Of a DNA stretch of 64,000 nucleotides, positions 10,657 through 21,767 are shown piece after piece. The position numbers and the translations under genes are program-made. Position 1 is the first letter of the stretch, and each line of letters opens with the position of its first letter. Source of the DNA: Siphonodentalium dalli (taxonomy: Eukaryota > Mollusca > Scaphopoda > Gadilida > Siphonodentaliidae); NCBI GenBank assembly GCA_032622095.1, contig CP136061.1, positions 22,260,991-22,324,990 on the forward strand, written 5' to 3'. Under the pieces are notes generated by a model that had not been told where the DNA came from, ran no database searches, and worked only from the letters and a program-made list of their open reading frames with translations.

Positions 10657-12447
10657 ATGCTTCAAGAAACAGCCGAATCGATCGCAGTCCCGTTAGAAAT
10701 TATCTTTAAAAAATCATTACAAAAAGGGAAATTCCCATCTGATTGGAAAAAAGCAAATGTGATTCCCATATTTAAAAAAGATGATCCTGCCGAATGTACA
10801 AATTACCGTCCAATATCTCTCCTCCCAAGTCTTAGTAAAATATTTGAGAAAATAATTATCCAACATCTCATGGAATTTTTTCAAAACAATGAATTACTAT
10901 ACAGCAATCAATCTGGCTTTATGCCTGGACATAGCACGACTTTTCAGTTAACATACTTATATCACAACCTCTGGCATACCCTAGATAAAGGCCTCTACAC
11001 GTGCTCTGTATTCTGTGATATATCAAAGGCCTTTGAAAGAGTCTGGCATAGGGGACTGATTTATAAGTTGAAACAATATGGTATTTCCGGACCGCTTTTA
11101 AACTGGATAGAAGACTACCTCACTAATAGAAAACAAAGAGTTCTCATAAATGACTCATGTTCAAACTTTAGAGTTATCCCCGCTGGAGTCCCTCAAGGCT
11201 CTATACTCGGCCCCTTCCTATTCCTCGTATACATAAACGACCTACCCGAAAATTTAAACTCAGACACTAGAATGTATGCTGATGATACTTGTCTCACGGC
11301 GATGCACTATAATATTGATTTGTTAGAAAGAAATATAAATGAAGACCTAATTAAGATTGATGAATGGGCGCGTAAATGGCTTGTAAATTTCAATCCGATT
11401 AAAACGAAAGCGATACTGTTCTCTCTGACCCCCAATAATGTGCCCTTAAATGTCCTTTTTCAAAACAAGAAAGTGGAACTCATCGAGTCGCATAAACATC
11501 TCGGTCTTGAAATTCAAAGCAACTTAAACTGGAACATGCACATCGAGTCTATCGCCACAATAGTTACTCATCGGCTTTCAATCCTTAGAAAATATAAATA
11601 TAAGCTAGACAGAAGAACACTTGATAAACTATACAAGGCCTATATTCTACCAATATTAGATTACACTGATGTCGTATGGGAAAACGCCCCTGATTATCTT
11701 CTGAAGAAACTGGACCGAATTCACATCGATGCCGCCAGAATTGTAACTGGTCTCACACGTTCAAGCTCAAATAGTTCCGTCCTGTGTGAAGCAGGCTGGC
11801 CTACACTACAAAACCGCAGAGAGAAACATAAATTACAAACACTATTCAAAATCATAAATAATAAAGCCCCATACTACCTTACTGGTTTACTGCCGCCACG
11901 TTCATACCAGATGTCAAGGTATGCCATGCGATGCCCGGATAGGTTCTACTCGTATTATTGTTCTACAGAACAATATAACAAATCTTTCCTTCCTTCGACC
12001 GTGACCGAGTGGAACAAACTCCCTAAGTATGTAACTGCAGCTGAAAATCTGCAAGATTTCAAAGAAAACTTAAATATTGTTGACCCAGTCACAAAACCAC
12101 CCAAATACTTTGAATCAGGAAACCGGAAAAGTAATATTCTACACTGTAGGATACGTAACTCATGTAGCGATCTTCGACTAGACATGCACGAAAACTATAT
12201 TGCCGATAGTCCAAATTGTCAGTGTGGATACGCATACGAAAGTAGCATGCACTTCTTTCTTTTCTGTCCATTATATGACGAACAGAGACATGTACTTTAC
12301 TGTAAACTGGAGAAACATAATTTCCGAATATCAAATTGGAACCAACTGCTAAGGGGAATTCCTGACGAAACCTTTCAAAGAAACATAAAATTATTTCGCA
12401 TTGTTCAGTCATTCATATCTGCGACAACACGCTTTAATCAGGATTAA
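10657..12447 (+). CDS. Reverse transcriptase ORF of jockey/CR1-like LINE
   Basis: The product is RNA-directed DNA polymerase for target-primed reverse transcription. Visible RT blocks are NYRPISLLPSLSKIFEKII (49-67), FCDISKAFERVWH (119-131, catalytic D121), AGVPQGSILGPFLFLVYIND (176-195) and the YADD catalytic box (207-210). Residues about 240-480 form the thumb and C-terminal region. A Cys/His motif CxCGx(8)Hx(4)C lies at about 521-537 (CQCG…MHFFLFCP), as in related LINEs. The ATG at 10657 is only the first Met: the same frame is open from 10510 and encodes the upstream RT motif KVNKAHGFDGISPKML, so translation in the parent element would begin much further upstream. The ORF itself has no internal stop, so the insertion may be fairly young, but the broken EN makes it non-autonomous. 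Confidence 0.9.
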   Translation: MLQETAESIAVPLEIIFKKSLQKGKFPSDWKKANVIPIFKKDDPAECTNYRPISLLPSLSKIFEKIIIQHLMEFFQNNELLYSNQSGFMPGHSTTFQLTYLYHNLWHTLDKGLYTCSVFCDISKAFERVWHRGLIYKLKQYGISGPLLNWIEDYLTNRKQRVLINDSCSNFRVIPAGVPQGSILGPFLFLVYINDLPENLNSDTRMYADDTCLTAMHYNIDLLERNINEDLIKIDEWARKWLVNFNPIKTKAILFSLTPNNVPLNVLFQNKKVELIESHKHLGLEIQSNLNWNMHIESIATIVTHRLSILRKYKYKLDRRTLDKLYKAYILPILDYTDVVWENAPDYLLKKLDRIHIDAARIVTGLTRSSSNSSVLCEAGWPTLQNRREKHKLQTLFKIINNKAPYYLTGLLPPRSYQMSRYAMRCPDRFYSYYCSTEQYNKSFLPSTVTEWNKLPKYVTAAENLQDFKENLNIVDPVTKPPKYFESGNRKSNILHCRIRNSCSDLRLDMHENYIADSPNCQCGYAYESSMHFFLFCPLYDEQRHVLYCKLEKHNFRISNWNQLLRGIPDETFQRNIKLFRIVQSFISATTRFNQD

Positions 12448-12747
12448 TCGACCGAATATATACCATCAGATATATACATCAACATATTAAGTAAAACAAA
12501 TAGACGTCCTGTCCCGTCCTCATTTCATGTGTACCCAGAGAGAGACGGTTGACAATTAACACACTCAGTCCACACTCTTACCATTATAACCTTATCTTCT
12601 TTATTTTCAGCTACTATATGTATTACACCACAATTGTAAACACTCTGTCATCTTGTAAACAAATACTGTAATTTCAACTTTGTATCGGGAGATCCTGTAA
12701 GTTTCTGTAACTTGTACCCCAATCCCTTTGTAAATTGAATAATTCAC

Positions 12748-12753
12748 AATAAA
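12748..12753 (+). promoter_or_regulatory. Polyadenylation signal of the LINE
   Basis: AATAAA lies about 300 bp after the RT stop, followed by AT-rich DNA. No long poly(A) tail is present. Confidence 0.6.
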
Positions 12754-12770
12754 ATATGTTTAAAGTAACA

Positions 12771-14319
12771 GGTTTGGCATCACTCAAACCAAAGACGGCC
12801 AGCATGTATATACAAGAAAACCATAGTCAGAAATGGTAACGCGCCCAAGATCATATATATACCCATGATTGTAATTATAGAATCTTTTTCATTTCTGTTA
12901 TTTGTAATTGGCATAGCTTACCACAAACCAAAAATCAACATTATTGTCATAACTAAAACGCCAATAAACGAAATTGAAATGATCAACGACACCTTTTACC
13001 GGGCTCGACTTCGGGGTCGCACTACAACTTTTAATGTGTCCCAATAATTAACATTCTATAAATAGAACCCCCATGCGCTATGGCAGCCCCCATGCGAAAG
13101 AAGAATTTGTACATTAGTATACACGCAGCGCGCGTAATGATTTAAAGCCACATGGCGGTTTGCGCTCCAAAATGCACACAAATAGGTCGACAAATACATT
13201 TACCCACCTATTTCTTTGTCTGTCCCAGGTATTCATTTCATTTAATTATTGTTTGGGGGCTTTGTTTATTGATTGCTCCGGTTTGTGCCACCGCTGGTAC
13301 TAATCTAAATGACAATGAGCTGAATAATCTCACGAAAAATAGTTGGCGATTCTTGCCAGAATAACATGATAAATCTAGTCAGAAGCGACGTAGCCGCAAG
13401 GGTGTGGGGGCATTGAGGACATATCCACCCACACTTATTTTTATACCAATTATGAGTACACCATAGTTGTATCTAATAGTTTAAAGGTACTCAATCCGTA
13501 AAGATGGTCCCCATCTCAACAGATTCCAACAACAACAATCCGATCAGAGGGTCCTATATTACTATTTCTTTGGCTTTGGGGGTAAAAAATATTTGATTCG
13601 AGTCGAGGAACCCATCAAACAAAGCTCAGAGTTATTAGATATTGATTTTTGAAATTTGTTAATTGCTCGAGATGAGTACTAATAACTGCCGTCAATTTGG
13701 TAACCTGCTCTATTCAAACAGACAAGGATGGATAACTCTATAATCAAGTGGTAATAATAACGAAATTTTGACTGTCTTCTGGGCCAGAAAGAATTCCCGA
13801 TAATGAAAAATAATAGATTCCTAAAATCGATATCTAACAAATCAGATCTTTGATGGGTTGAAAGGGCTGTCAGCTCTCTTCTACAACACACTTTTGGATG
13901 CTATAATCCACCACAGCTAGAAGCAAAGCCCCCCCCCCATTCCGAACCTGGACCGGCGACGAAGACTTACCTTGTTTTTGTGTGTTGATATATATATTAT
14001 TTTGAGTTATGGATGGTTGTAATTTCGTGTCCTATTTTGTGCTTGTATGGACTCCAGTTGCCTTATAGTCTGTTGTATTCCGGGCTTGTACTGGGCTCAA
14101 CGCTAGGAAGAGGGTGCAATGCCAGCAGGTTGACTTAAGGTCGGTCGGGGCTCCTCAACTCTTGATGGTGCAATGCCCGCCCGGAAGGTTTAAGGTACCA
14201 GGTGACAAATGATTATTAAGTATGGGTTAAAAGTATGGGAGTAAACGTATGGGAGATAACATTAGTTCAGATAAATGTGTGACAATGAACATTGGCGCGA
14301 AAACAGAAGAACCAAATTA
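12771..14319. other. Unassigned DNA with one dispersed-repeat fragment
   Basis: No gene recognised. A segment at about 13545-13645 ('ATTACTATTTCTTTGG', 'TTGATTCGAGTCGAGGAAC', 'GCTCAGAG') recurs at about 57430-57520. 'GATTCGAGTCG' resembles a pol III B box, but no matching A box or tRNA fold was seen. Confidence 0.45.
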
Positions 14320-14325
14320 ACACAC

Positions 14326-14725
14326 GAAGAACAAAGATGGAATAAATGTACAACTGAAGGAGGTTAATGAAGAAATATATATAGGAGTCACAACTGATAA
14401 TAAAATGAAATTCGACCAACACATGACTGAGAAAATACAGAAGCAAATGCAGTCACTGGAGCAATACAAAGAGCATTTACAAACATGGACACTAAAACAA
14501 TGTTGAGACAATACAACATCCCGGTGAGACCACATCTAGAATATGCCCAACCTGCTTGGAGTCCACATTTAAAAAAAGACATTGAAATGCTGGCGAAAGT
14601 ACAAAAAAGATTCACAAAATTAATACCAGAAATGAAGGGCCTACCATATGAAGAAAGACTAAAAATATACCAACATTGAATTACAGAAGAATAAGAGGAG
14701 ACATGATAGAATGCGAACCATATAC
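14326..14725 (+). pseudogene. CR1-like LINE reverse transcriptase tail
   Basis: The translation in two frames reads 'YIGVTTDNKMKFDQHMTEKI', then 'MDTKTMLRQY…VRPHLEYAQPAWSPHLKKDIEML', 'VQKRFTKLIPEMKGLPYEERL' and 'RIRGDM'. These are the ordered landmarks of the region after the RT active site in CR1/L2-like LINEs (D-KL-FDQH, VRPHLEYA-AWSP, VQRRATKLIPEL, YEERL, RRxRGDMI). One frameshift near 14480 and a stop at about 14677 break it. It is a short 3' fragment; the catalytic YADD part is missing. Confidence 0.75.
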
Positions 14726-14783
14726 GTGACTTGCTTATGTATAGATTCAATGTACGGAACGCCATGGCCCCTAAGTCCATGTA

Positions 14784-15000
14784 GTTGTGCAAAACGTTCT
14801 ATCGCGACTGCGAACGTATTCAGGGGAGGTACTACAAATAGACGAGCGAGTTATTCGGTCTGAGTCAGCTTATCGAAAGATCTCGTCCATCGGGCAAGAT
14901 ATCTTATTATGCACGTCAAATGGCCGAGCAAAGCCGCCGAACCATGATGTTCTTCCAATCACTGTCAAACATCTGGCATGTTTATATTTATTTATTTATT
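14784..15000 (+). pseudogene. Remnant of an unnamed repetitive protein (N-terminal part)
   Basis: One frame reads 'YRKISSIGQDILLCTSNGR' then 'AKPPNHDVLPITVKHL'. This matches, as I remember it, the pattern 'SIGQDLI…GR-KPPKH--L---VKHLTG' found in a family of multi-copy uncharacterised proteins in cnidarians and molluscs that I take to be transposon-linked. The remnant at 16968-17400 fits a later part of the same protein on the same strand, so both may come from one decayed copy. The family assignment rests on memory only. Confidence 0.4.
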
Positions 15001-16332
15001 GACAACGTGAAAATATGAAATTATGCCAAGGCTACATCTAATAACAAATACATGCATCACGTGAAGAGGACTAATATGGCCAGTAGATGTAGGGGGAAAT
15101 AACGCTTTATGTAGAATGGCATATGTCACAAGCATGCGGATATACGACATATCTCTGTTCTTTATTGTCCCAGACATGTCACACGCACGTGGTCGTATTT
15201 ATGTACAGCAGAAGAACGGTTTTGTGACATCACTTATGTCTTATTAGCTCAGAGGGGAGAACGTATCCATGTTCGTTATGACGGCAGAGCTTCCAGGGCG
15301 CATAGGCCGTATACGAATGAGTTTGCAAGTAATGAAAAGAAATGTGGCAGCGTCCAGAAGTAAGATATTTTTTCTGTGTGTTTTGAAGTGTGCTGTCAAA
15401 AAAGAGAGTAAACAGATGAATTTTTTTTATCATGCAAGCAGCTATATCGAAGTGGCTACGCCATAACGTGTCAGTTTTTCCTCCAAGAATTGGTTCCGGC
15501 GAAAAAGCAGAGGTGGTGACTGGCAAGTGAATAATATATGTTGAACCTCGTTGTTACATCTTGATTGACAGAGGCGGCACTACAGATTGTTCGGTATGTG
15601 GTTCTAATATAGTAACGCAAGATGTTTTTACGCTATACTGCGATGATCGTTACCATACAGTCGTTTCCACGAAGACCAACATGTCAAAGGACGGACGCGG
15701 GTGTGATTTCCAGAGAACAACAAAAGCATGATCCATAGATACAGATGACTGCCACAAAGGCACATATGCTTTTTGAACCGCAGTCTTGACAATATCTTTC
15801 CACGCGGAGTTTTCAGGAACTGTCCCTTTATCCAAATATTCTTACAAATACGCAATTTATATTTGTCCATAATGACGAATATATCTGGAACAGAGCCGGT
15901 TGCTTGGCGGTTGAACAGTCTATAGATGTGACAATTCGTTACAAAAATCCGGAGCGGTAACTGACGGGACCCGACAGGCGAACGAATTGTCCGACAAAGC
16001 GGTTTGCGAATGTGAATCTCACTCTCAACCGACAGTATACCTTATATATGAGCCGAGTGACAGTTTAGTGGATTTTCGCTTTGGGAATGACTGTACATAT
16101 TTTGCTCAAGTTCTTAGTGATTTATCCATGATGCTGATCGCAGTTTTCTGTATCGGTATGAGTTCTGTTTCATACAGCGCTTTGGGAAGAACTATTACTT
16201 TTTTAATGATTGTGCACATAGCTATTGGTGTAATCGTTTGGAGAGTTTTGCTTCCAATGAATCCAAAGAATTATTTTCCCAATTGATCAGAGACGAGAGA
16301 TGCGCTATAGACACGACCGTTGCAGATTTCTT
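15001..16332. other. Unassigned DNA with possible minus-strand coding remnants
   Basis: Two minus-strand stretches look protein-like but unidentified: 15230-15526 (contains 'PEPILGGKTDTLWRSHFDIA') and 15650-15835 (contains 'SAWKDIVKTAVQKAYVPLW'). On the plus strand 15987-16286 could encode a 99-aa protein with two hydrophobic segments ('LSMMLIAVFCIGM' and 'TITFLMIVHIAIGVIVW'), but start context and homology are lacking. I do not assign functions. Confidence 0.35.
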
Positions 16333-16505
16333 CTATGTTACACCCAGATGGACGTATTCAACCACCTTCTCGACCACCTGGTTTCCAAGCATCCACGTCC
16401 TATGTCCGTCCGCTTGAGACTTTCTTTGTTCATTGAATACAACGACTTTTGGTGTGACGTGTAAACAATTAAATCGCCATTTCAAACTATATGTAGGAAC
16501 GAAAC
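16333..16505 (-). pseudogene. LINE reverse transcriptase fragment
   Basis: The minus strand reads 'KWRFNCLHVTPKVVVFNE' and, shortly after, 'RTWMLGNQVVEKVVEYVHLGVT'. This is the usual region just after the RT catalytic box in non-LTR retrotransposons (KW---N--KTKVVVFN…W-LG---IE-V--Y-HLGV). About 55 codons remain, ending in a stop. It is opposite in orientation to the CR1-like tail at 14326, so it is a separate insertion. Confidence 0.6.
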
Positions 16506-16967
16506 ACACTGCACACACGGCATCGAAACACACTGCACACACGGCATCGTAATCCATCGTGAAGTTGACTATAGTCAGCCAATACCGATTGATCTGGACT
16601 CAGAAAGAACAGCGAGGGACGATCGATCCATCAACAGACAGAGAGGCCTTGTCTCCCTTATACCGCAGGGAATCGTGTTGGACTAAACACGACAATTGCT
16701 TTTGACATGGACATGTTGAAATGTCTCTTCGGCATCCATATTCCAGCAATGGAGACTGATTTCGCATGGTTTTTGTGCAGATTTCCCAAAAGAACGTTGT
16801 CTGTCTTCGAGTTTACGGAACTCGGTACTCAATTATTTATGAGACGGACGCCATGTAATGTTAAAGTTGATCGGGATGTTCACAGGAAGTGCCTTGTCCG
16901 GTATTATTATGTCATTGATGGGGTGTCCAACTGAAATTGAAACGACTTACGCGCTTCTGGCAGGTTG
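16506..16967. other. Unassigned DNA
   Basis: A 75-aa plus-strand frame (16707-16934, 'MDMLKCLFGIHIPAMETDFAW' region) might belong to the repetitive protein remnant around it, but I cannot align it to anything. Confidence 0.35.
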
Positions 16968-17400
16968 ATGCCAATGATTGATAAGCAAGACGAAGATGAT
17001 ATCGTAGTCGTTCTGGATCAAGCTACGTATGCGACAGCGTGTAGTATAATTTTGAAACACCCAGACCAGTTCAGTAAAATTGTTTTGCGCATGTGATCGT
17101 TTCACATCGCATGCACATTCCTGGCTGCATGTGATTTGTAAACTGCTTTGGGTTGCTGGGCTAACACATGTTCAAATTGATCCCGGAGTAGTTAGCGTTG
17201 GAACTGTTGTGGGTGTATTGTATCGTATAGACACTACAACCGGACCACGATGGTCCACATGCCAATTGTCGAGTCCCTATTGCGTCTTCGACGACAACGA
17301 TTTGGAGACACACTTAAAGTGGGAGAGCCTTCACCATCATCATCATCACCATCATCATCACAAAGAGTCAACGATGCAGCAACGGAAAACTGCACATTAG
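16968..17400 (+). pseudogene. Remnant of the unnamed repetitive protein (C-terminal part)
   Basis: Three frames used in turn give 'DDIVVVLDQATYATACSI', 'HPDQFSKIVLRM' (stop at 17094), then 'AGLTHVQIDPGVVSVGTVVG', then 'VHMPIVESLLRLRRQRFGDT'. The order fits a remembered pattern '…VV-DQALY-KA--I-WKHP--F-NIVLR-G-FH', 'AGL-DL-IE-GVV--GSV-GVL', 'YNRA-R-HKL--EALLRL---F' of uncharacterised multi-copy proteins. Frameshifts and stops make it non-functional. A CAT/CAC run (17332-17361) encodes His in one frame. A shortened version lacking about 17152-17369 is present twice further on (21768-22112 and 26296-26640). Confidence 0.45.
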
Positions 17401-17655
17401 ACAATGTTCAACCGCTGATGGACATCGATGACTTCGCGGAGCTCCACGACTTGTATATTGAATTCTGCACTGACATAGGTGACGCTATGGTACTTTATGG
17501 CACTCATACATCGACATGGTAATGATTTTGCTTCGGTTTCCATCAATTTGTGAGGGTAACTGGAATCTCTACGTGGAATACCTTGGAAAAATGATCCCTT
17601 GTTTTGTTAATATGACCGCCCAAATTATTCCAGATACGCTACGTTTTACCTCTCT

Positions 17656-18014
17656 GGCCTGTTCTCCCAAAAACCAGCACATTATCTGCTTATAATATAA
17701 TTTGTTTTATGTACATAATCTGCTTAGAATTGCCTTTTTGGGTCGATAATGTGCTGAAAATGATAGCATTTCAGTCACATTATCGACTCATGATGAGGCG
17801 ATTAAAATCAGATTATGTGCAGACAAAAACAAGCCAACTCACGACTTGTCAGGTATACGCTCTTTAACACGTGCTTTCACTGTGGTCCGCGCCATAAAAC
17901 GATATAACGGCGATGAGACAATTATCTGCTTATTTCAGAATCAAATAATCACATAATGTACCCATTTCATATTATATAGGCCGATTATGTGCGTATTTTC
18001 GCGAGGATATGTTG
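17656..18014 (+). mobile_element. Family X MITE (in duplication unit 1)
   Basis: It starts at CTGGCCTGTTCTCCC and ends at GAGGATATGTTG. The two ends are imperfect inverted repeats of about 34 bp (CAgCcTgTtCTCcC…GCACATTATC against CAaCaTaTcCTCgC…GCACATAATC). The interior has a hairpin around 'ATCTGCTTAGAAT…CACATTATCGACTCAT' and the block 'GTGGTCCGCGCCATAAAACG'. There is no coding sequence. The superfamily is unknown because target duplications are not clear. Confidence 0.7.
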
Positions 18015-18564
18015 CTCTCTCAGATGGCAACCCTGGAGGAATATCACACAGAAGCAAGAACACAGTTTCATGCTGGCGACTTTTGAAGTTATTTAGGATT
18101 TAGCCAGGTATAGATGTAGACCAAACTATTAATTAAACACTCAAACACAAAAACAAAATGTGGAATTATTAGATTTAGTTTGAGTCATGACACTGTACAA
18201 AGGTAGATCATAGATATACACATAGGATATCTGGATATGGCAGGCCTTAGACTTTCAGATAAAAGCTGCAATCATCTGAGGCAGTCTTCAAAGGCAGCAA
18301 TGCAGCGTGATGAACGTAACGTGGAACTAATTGAACATATCGATACAGATGGTGGTGAGCTTACAACAATGGCATCTGGTATAGTAACGTCCGCCCAAGT
18401 AGAGATTTGCCATCTTTTTGCCTACAAGATAGGTAAAGACAAAATAAGCGATTTTGCGAGGAAACAAAAAACAAGTTCACGACAAATATGTACAGCGCAA
18501 ACTGTAAACATTTCAGTCGGAAATGAAGAGCCTCAAAATAAAGGCACATGGGCACGAGATACAG

Positions 18565-18692
18565 TTAACCCCGAGGTTCATGGCGGAAGCTGTGCTGGTG
18601 CAGCATTAAAGGCCCTGTGCTAATGCAAATGCAATATCTTATATGGGGGCCTCGCATATAAGAGAATGCATTGGCTTACAAGGTCAATATAA
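18565..18692. mobile_element. Half of a P2-like TTAA palindrome element (unit 1)
   Basis: Begins TTAACCCCGAGGTTCATGG and contains 'GGCCCTGTGCTAATGC' and the half-palindrome 'CTCGCATATAAGAGAATGC'. Similar sequence lies inside the P2 element at 40190-40320. It supplies the C-terminal codons of the 128-aa frame at 18237. Confidence 0.5.
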
Positions 18693-20450
18693 AATAAAGA
18701 GCGATGGTACGAAATGTGGTTCATATGTGTACATAGGCACCCACTCGGTCGATGTAATTAATGATATGGTGAATATGCATGTATGAGTGGAACCGATTAG
18801 GTATAATGTGACCGAGGTTCGGCAATGTTATATTAATATAAATACTTGAGTGAACGCACGTAATTATAAATACAACAGATGTGTGGGGTGGGCCGCTGGG
18901 GGATTTCTTTTAGATTTGTTATCAGAAAATTATGTATCGTTTATACAATCAGAACATCCTAGGTTTTTGCGTCGAATGTTTGCCAATAGGTATTAATGAT
19001 ATTCCCTTTAATGCGTTTTCGGAAGACATATCTTGATTGCTTAGAGGTATATTTTATTTTTAGGGAATTAGTTGAATAAATTGGTAAGGGAGATCTTTAG
19101 AAAAAGAGATGGCCCGGTACGATGGGATAAGGTTGACATCTATTTGGTTCTGCTCTCTTGTCATACATAACAAAACAAGACACTGGTGAGCGATCGTAAT
19201 ACCAGTCATGCATGCACATATATGTTTGTTGTTGATGTAACATGTTCCATAAGTGATGCGCATACACGAGGAATCAGATACAACGATGCTCCTTCGTGTC
19301 GCCCATGCTGCAAAGAGCCACAATGAATCATTATGAAGACACCTGATACTGGCGTCGAGGTCCACCCAATGAATCACTATGAAGACACCTGATACTGGCG
19401 TCGAGGTCCACCCAATGCATCATTACCATATCTCATCTATACGAAATCTCAAGAAGCTCGAGAATAATTTATTAGACTTCGCGCGAGTAATCATATTATA
19501 GAATTATAGAAATAGAAATATGAAGACACAGGCAACCTCAGACACCATTAGAAAAGCGGATATTCCCTGTATGCAAAAAAAAAAGAAAAAAGAAAAAGAG
19601 TAAAAAAAAGAAGAGTAGAATTGAAACGTAGATAGATTTGTCATAAAATGCGATGCCTATAATGATCTCAGGCAAAATTCAATATCAATGAAGCTAACAA
19701 ATATCTAACTGTCATGAAAGGTTACACTGGTGTAAATGTCTTTCATTGGCCTCAGTGATAACGTTTTTGCGTATACTGTTGGCAATATAAATTTTGGGTC
19801 AAAAATGTTCTTTAAATCTGAAAAATTGACATTTGGAGAAACTTTTTACGCAAAAAATCATGTCCTTCTAGCAGGAATTTCGTCTTTAATTCTTGTGTTT
19901 TCGTTACTAGTGTCAGAACCGCATAAAAAAATACTGTCATATTTTAGACCACACCAAAAAATTCAAACTTCACTACAAAGGGTTAATTCCTGTGCCAGTG
20001 GCTATTTTACCTATGGGAAATCATAGGGAAGAGGTGTGATGATTTTTTTATGCAAAAAGCACACAAGGCTATTGACCAATCACGGCCCAGTGTCTATTTT
20101 ATTCTCTCCTATATATCAGCTAGATGTCACTCCGAAACCTATTTACACCAGTTTAACCGAAAAACATGGTAAAATAACTGCTCCTGTGTGCAACATAATC
20201 CGGTTACTCTTCATTCGGATAAAACAGCTCAGTAGTTGACAATTTTAAAGGTGTCATTATCAGTATTATAAATTAACTATGTTATTTGGGTTATTATGCT
20301 GCTTATGGTATATATCTGCGTTAGTTTCAATTGTGCAACCGCCATCCATTGGTGTATTGCAATATTATAAGTTACGGGACGCTTATTGGTCGGATATGGT
20401 GTCATGTGAGGCGAAGTGAGATCAATATTAGGCGAGGCCGTAGGCCGAGC

Positions 20451-20891
20451 TTAAAGGCACGTGAGGCCTTAGTTGTCGAAAATATTCATATTTGTTCCAA
20501 TCACCGTAAACAGAAAAAAAAACAGTAAAACGCATACCTGAGCAAGAGCCTGATTGGGTTACAGAAGACAGCACAATGCTACTGGCTAATCACACACAAA
20601 TGGCATAAACGCTCTTTATTAGTTCCACATCAGGAATTCACACACAAATATCGCTCTTTATGTTTACCATCATAATATAAACAGACACAAGAAAAGTAAC
20701 TTTTTATGCTTTCGTTTACATAACAATGGTCAACCATATGACAATAACATACTGTTTATGCGATATTTCTTTCTTATTTGTATACGGACAAAGTCTGTCT
20801 ACATTTTGATGTTCTTTCTGTTTGTGGCGGTTTTTGACGGTTGGAAATATTTTCACAGGATACCCACCGCCAAGGCCAACCGTACCTTTAA
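20451..20891. mobile_element. Family P3 TTAA MITE (unit 1)
   Basis: TTAA then AGGCACGTGAGGCC at the left; CCAACCGTACCT then TTAA at the right. The inverted ends extend inward with mismatches ('GTCGAAAATATTC' against 'GGAAATATTTTCAC'). The interior has 'CGCTCTTTATTAG' and 'CGCTCTTTATGTTTACCAT' and no ORF of note. Other copies are at 24973, 35843 and 58026. TTAA target duplication is the hallmark of piggyBac-like elements; the empty-site comparison at 35843 supports it. Confidence 0.75.
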
Positions 20892-21302
20892 TATTGATCT
20901 CTTTGTAACTTTGTAATTGTCGAAACTTTCGAATTCCTCAAATATGTCGCACGCAGGTTTTGGTACATGGTGCTATATCGTTAAATTCGCAGAAAATGAT
21001 TTCCGACAGATATCACCTTTCTTGGCTCCAAAATACACCAAAAATATTCCCGAGGCGACAGAGTTTCTGAAAACAAGTTGTTGATTTCATATGGGGTCAC
21101 TGGCCTAATATGGGTTCATATACCATCACTATTAATCGACGCTAATTGGCTAATCGCAAGAGCTGACATAATAAATATAAATATATCTATTTCTTATCGA
21201 GACACCTGGTACTGGAGTCGAGGTCCGTGCATGCCATGTGTGTGCCAAGATTGAAACTTCAATAATACTTAACATTGAAATTTATCGATGATATAGCTGA
21301 GA

Positions 21303-21316
21303 GGGGGGGGGGGGGG
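21303..21316. repeat. G14 homopolymer
   Basis: Its counterpart in unit 2 is G20 (25825-25844), the largest difference between the two units. Confidence 0.9.
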
Positions 21317-21597
21317 CGAAATTTGCGCTTCCCTTCCCGCATTTCATTCGTTCACATGTTATAAATCAGCACGCGCTTTCTCCGGACAAGACAAGAAAAC
21401 GCCATTCTAATTTATGGTAACAAACAGTGATGTTCGGGTGGCATGCCTATGCTCGGGCAATAGATTAAAGTTTTTCAAGTCCTACAGTCGTTCATCTAAC
21501 CGACATTATGTGAATAGCGACAATACAAAGCGTCATAAAAATATGAAGTGATGAAAAATTAGGGAAATTTCACATTTGTTTCGAAATTGTCATTGTC

Positions 21598-21767
21598 CGC
21601 ACGAAAATCTGCTTAGAATCGCCTCATTATGAGTCAATAGTGTGACTAAAATGTTCTCATTTTCAGCACATTATCGACTCAAAATGAGGCGATTCTAAGC
21701 AGATTATCTACCTAAAATAAGTTATATTATAAGCAGATACTGTGCTGGTTTTAGAGAGAACAGGCTG
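21598..21767 (-). mobile_element. Partial family X MITE, inverted (unit 1)
   Basis: Contains the inner hairpin of family X (arms 'CTGCTTAGAATCGCCTCATT' and reverse complement, about 21610-21708) and the terminal block ending GAGAACAGGCTG. The other half is missing. Confidence 0.7.

Larger units (their letters stand above)
9530..12770 (+). mobile_element. 5'-truncated jockey/CR1-like non-LTR retrotransposon
   Basis: The order is partial AP endonuclease domain, linker, reverse transcriptase, a C-terminal Cys/His motif and a 3' UTR with AATAAA. The EN and linker parts are broken by a frameshift and stop codons, whereas the RT ORF is open for nearly 600 codons. It starts exactly where the Harbinger TIR ends (9529), which suggests that the Harbinger element inserted into, or truncated, the LINE. 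Confidence 0.85.

Noticed and set aside
13595-13612. tRNA- or SINE-like B box (GATTCGAGTCG), also at 57473
   Set aside because: No A box at suitable distance and no cloverleaf could be drawn, so a tRNA gene is not supported.
17332-17361. Histidine-rich metal-binding protein (His9 tract in the frame 17080-17400)
   Set aside because: The run is a CAT/CAC microsatellite inside a frameshifted remnant; the frame does not continue the protein pattern on either side.
18237-18623. 128-codon ORF present identically at 22759-23145
   Set aside because: Identity comes from the recent tandem duplication. Its C-terminal codons are supplied by a P2-type element end, there is no recognisable domain, and no flanking exon signals stand out.
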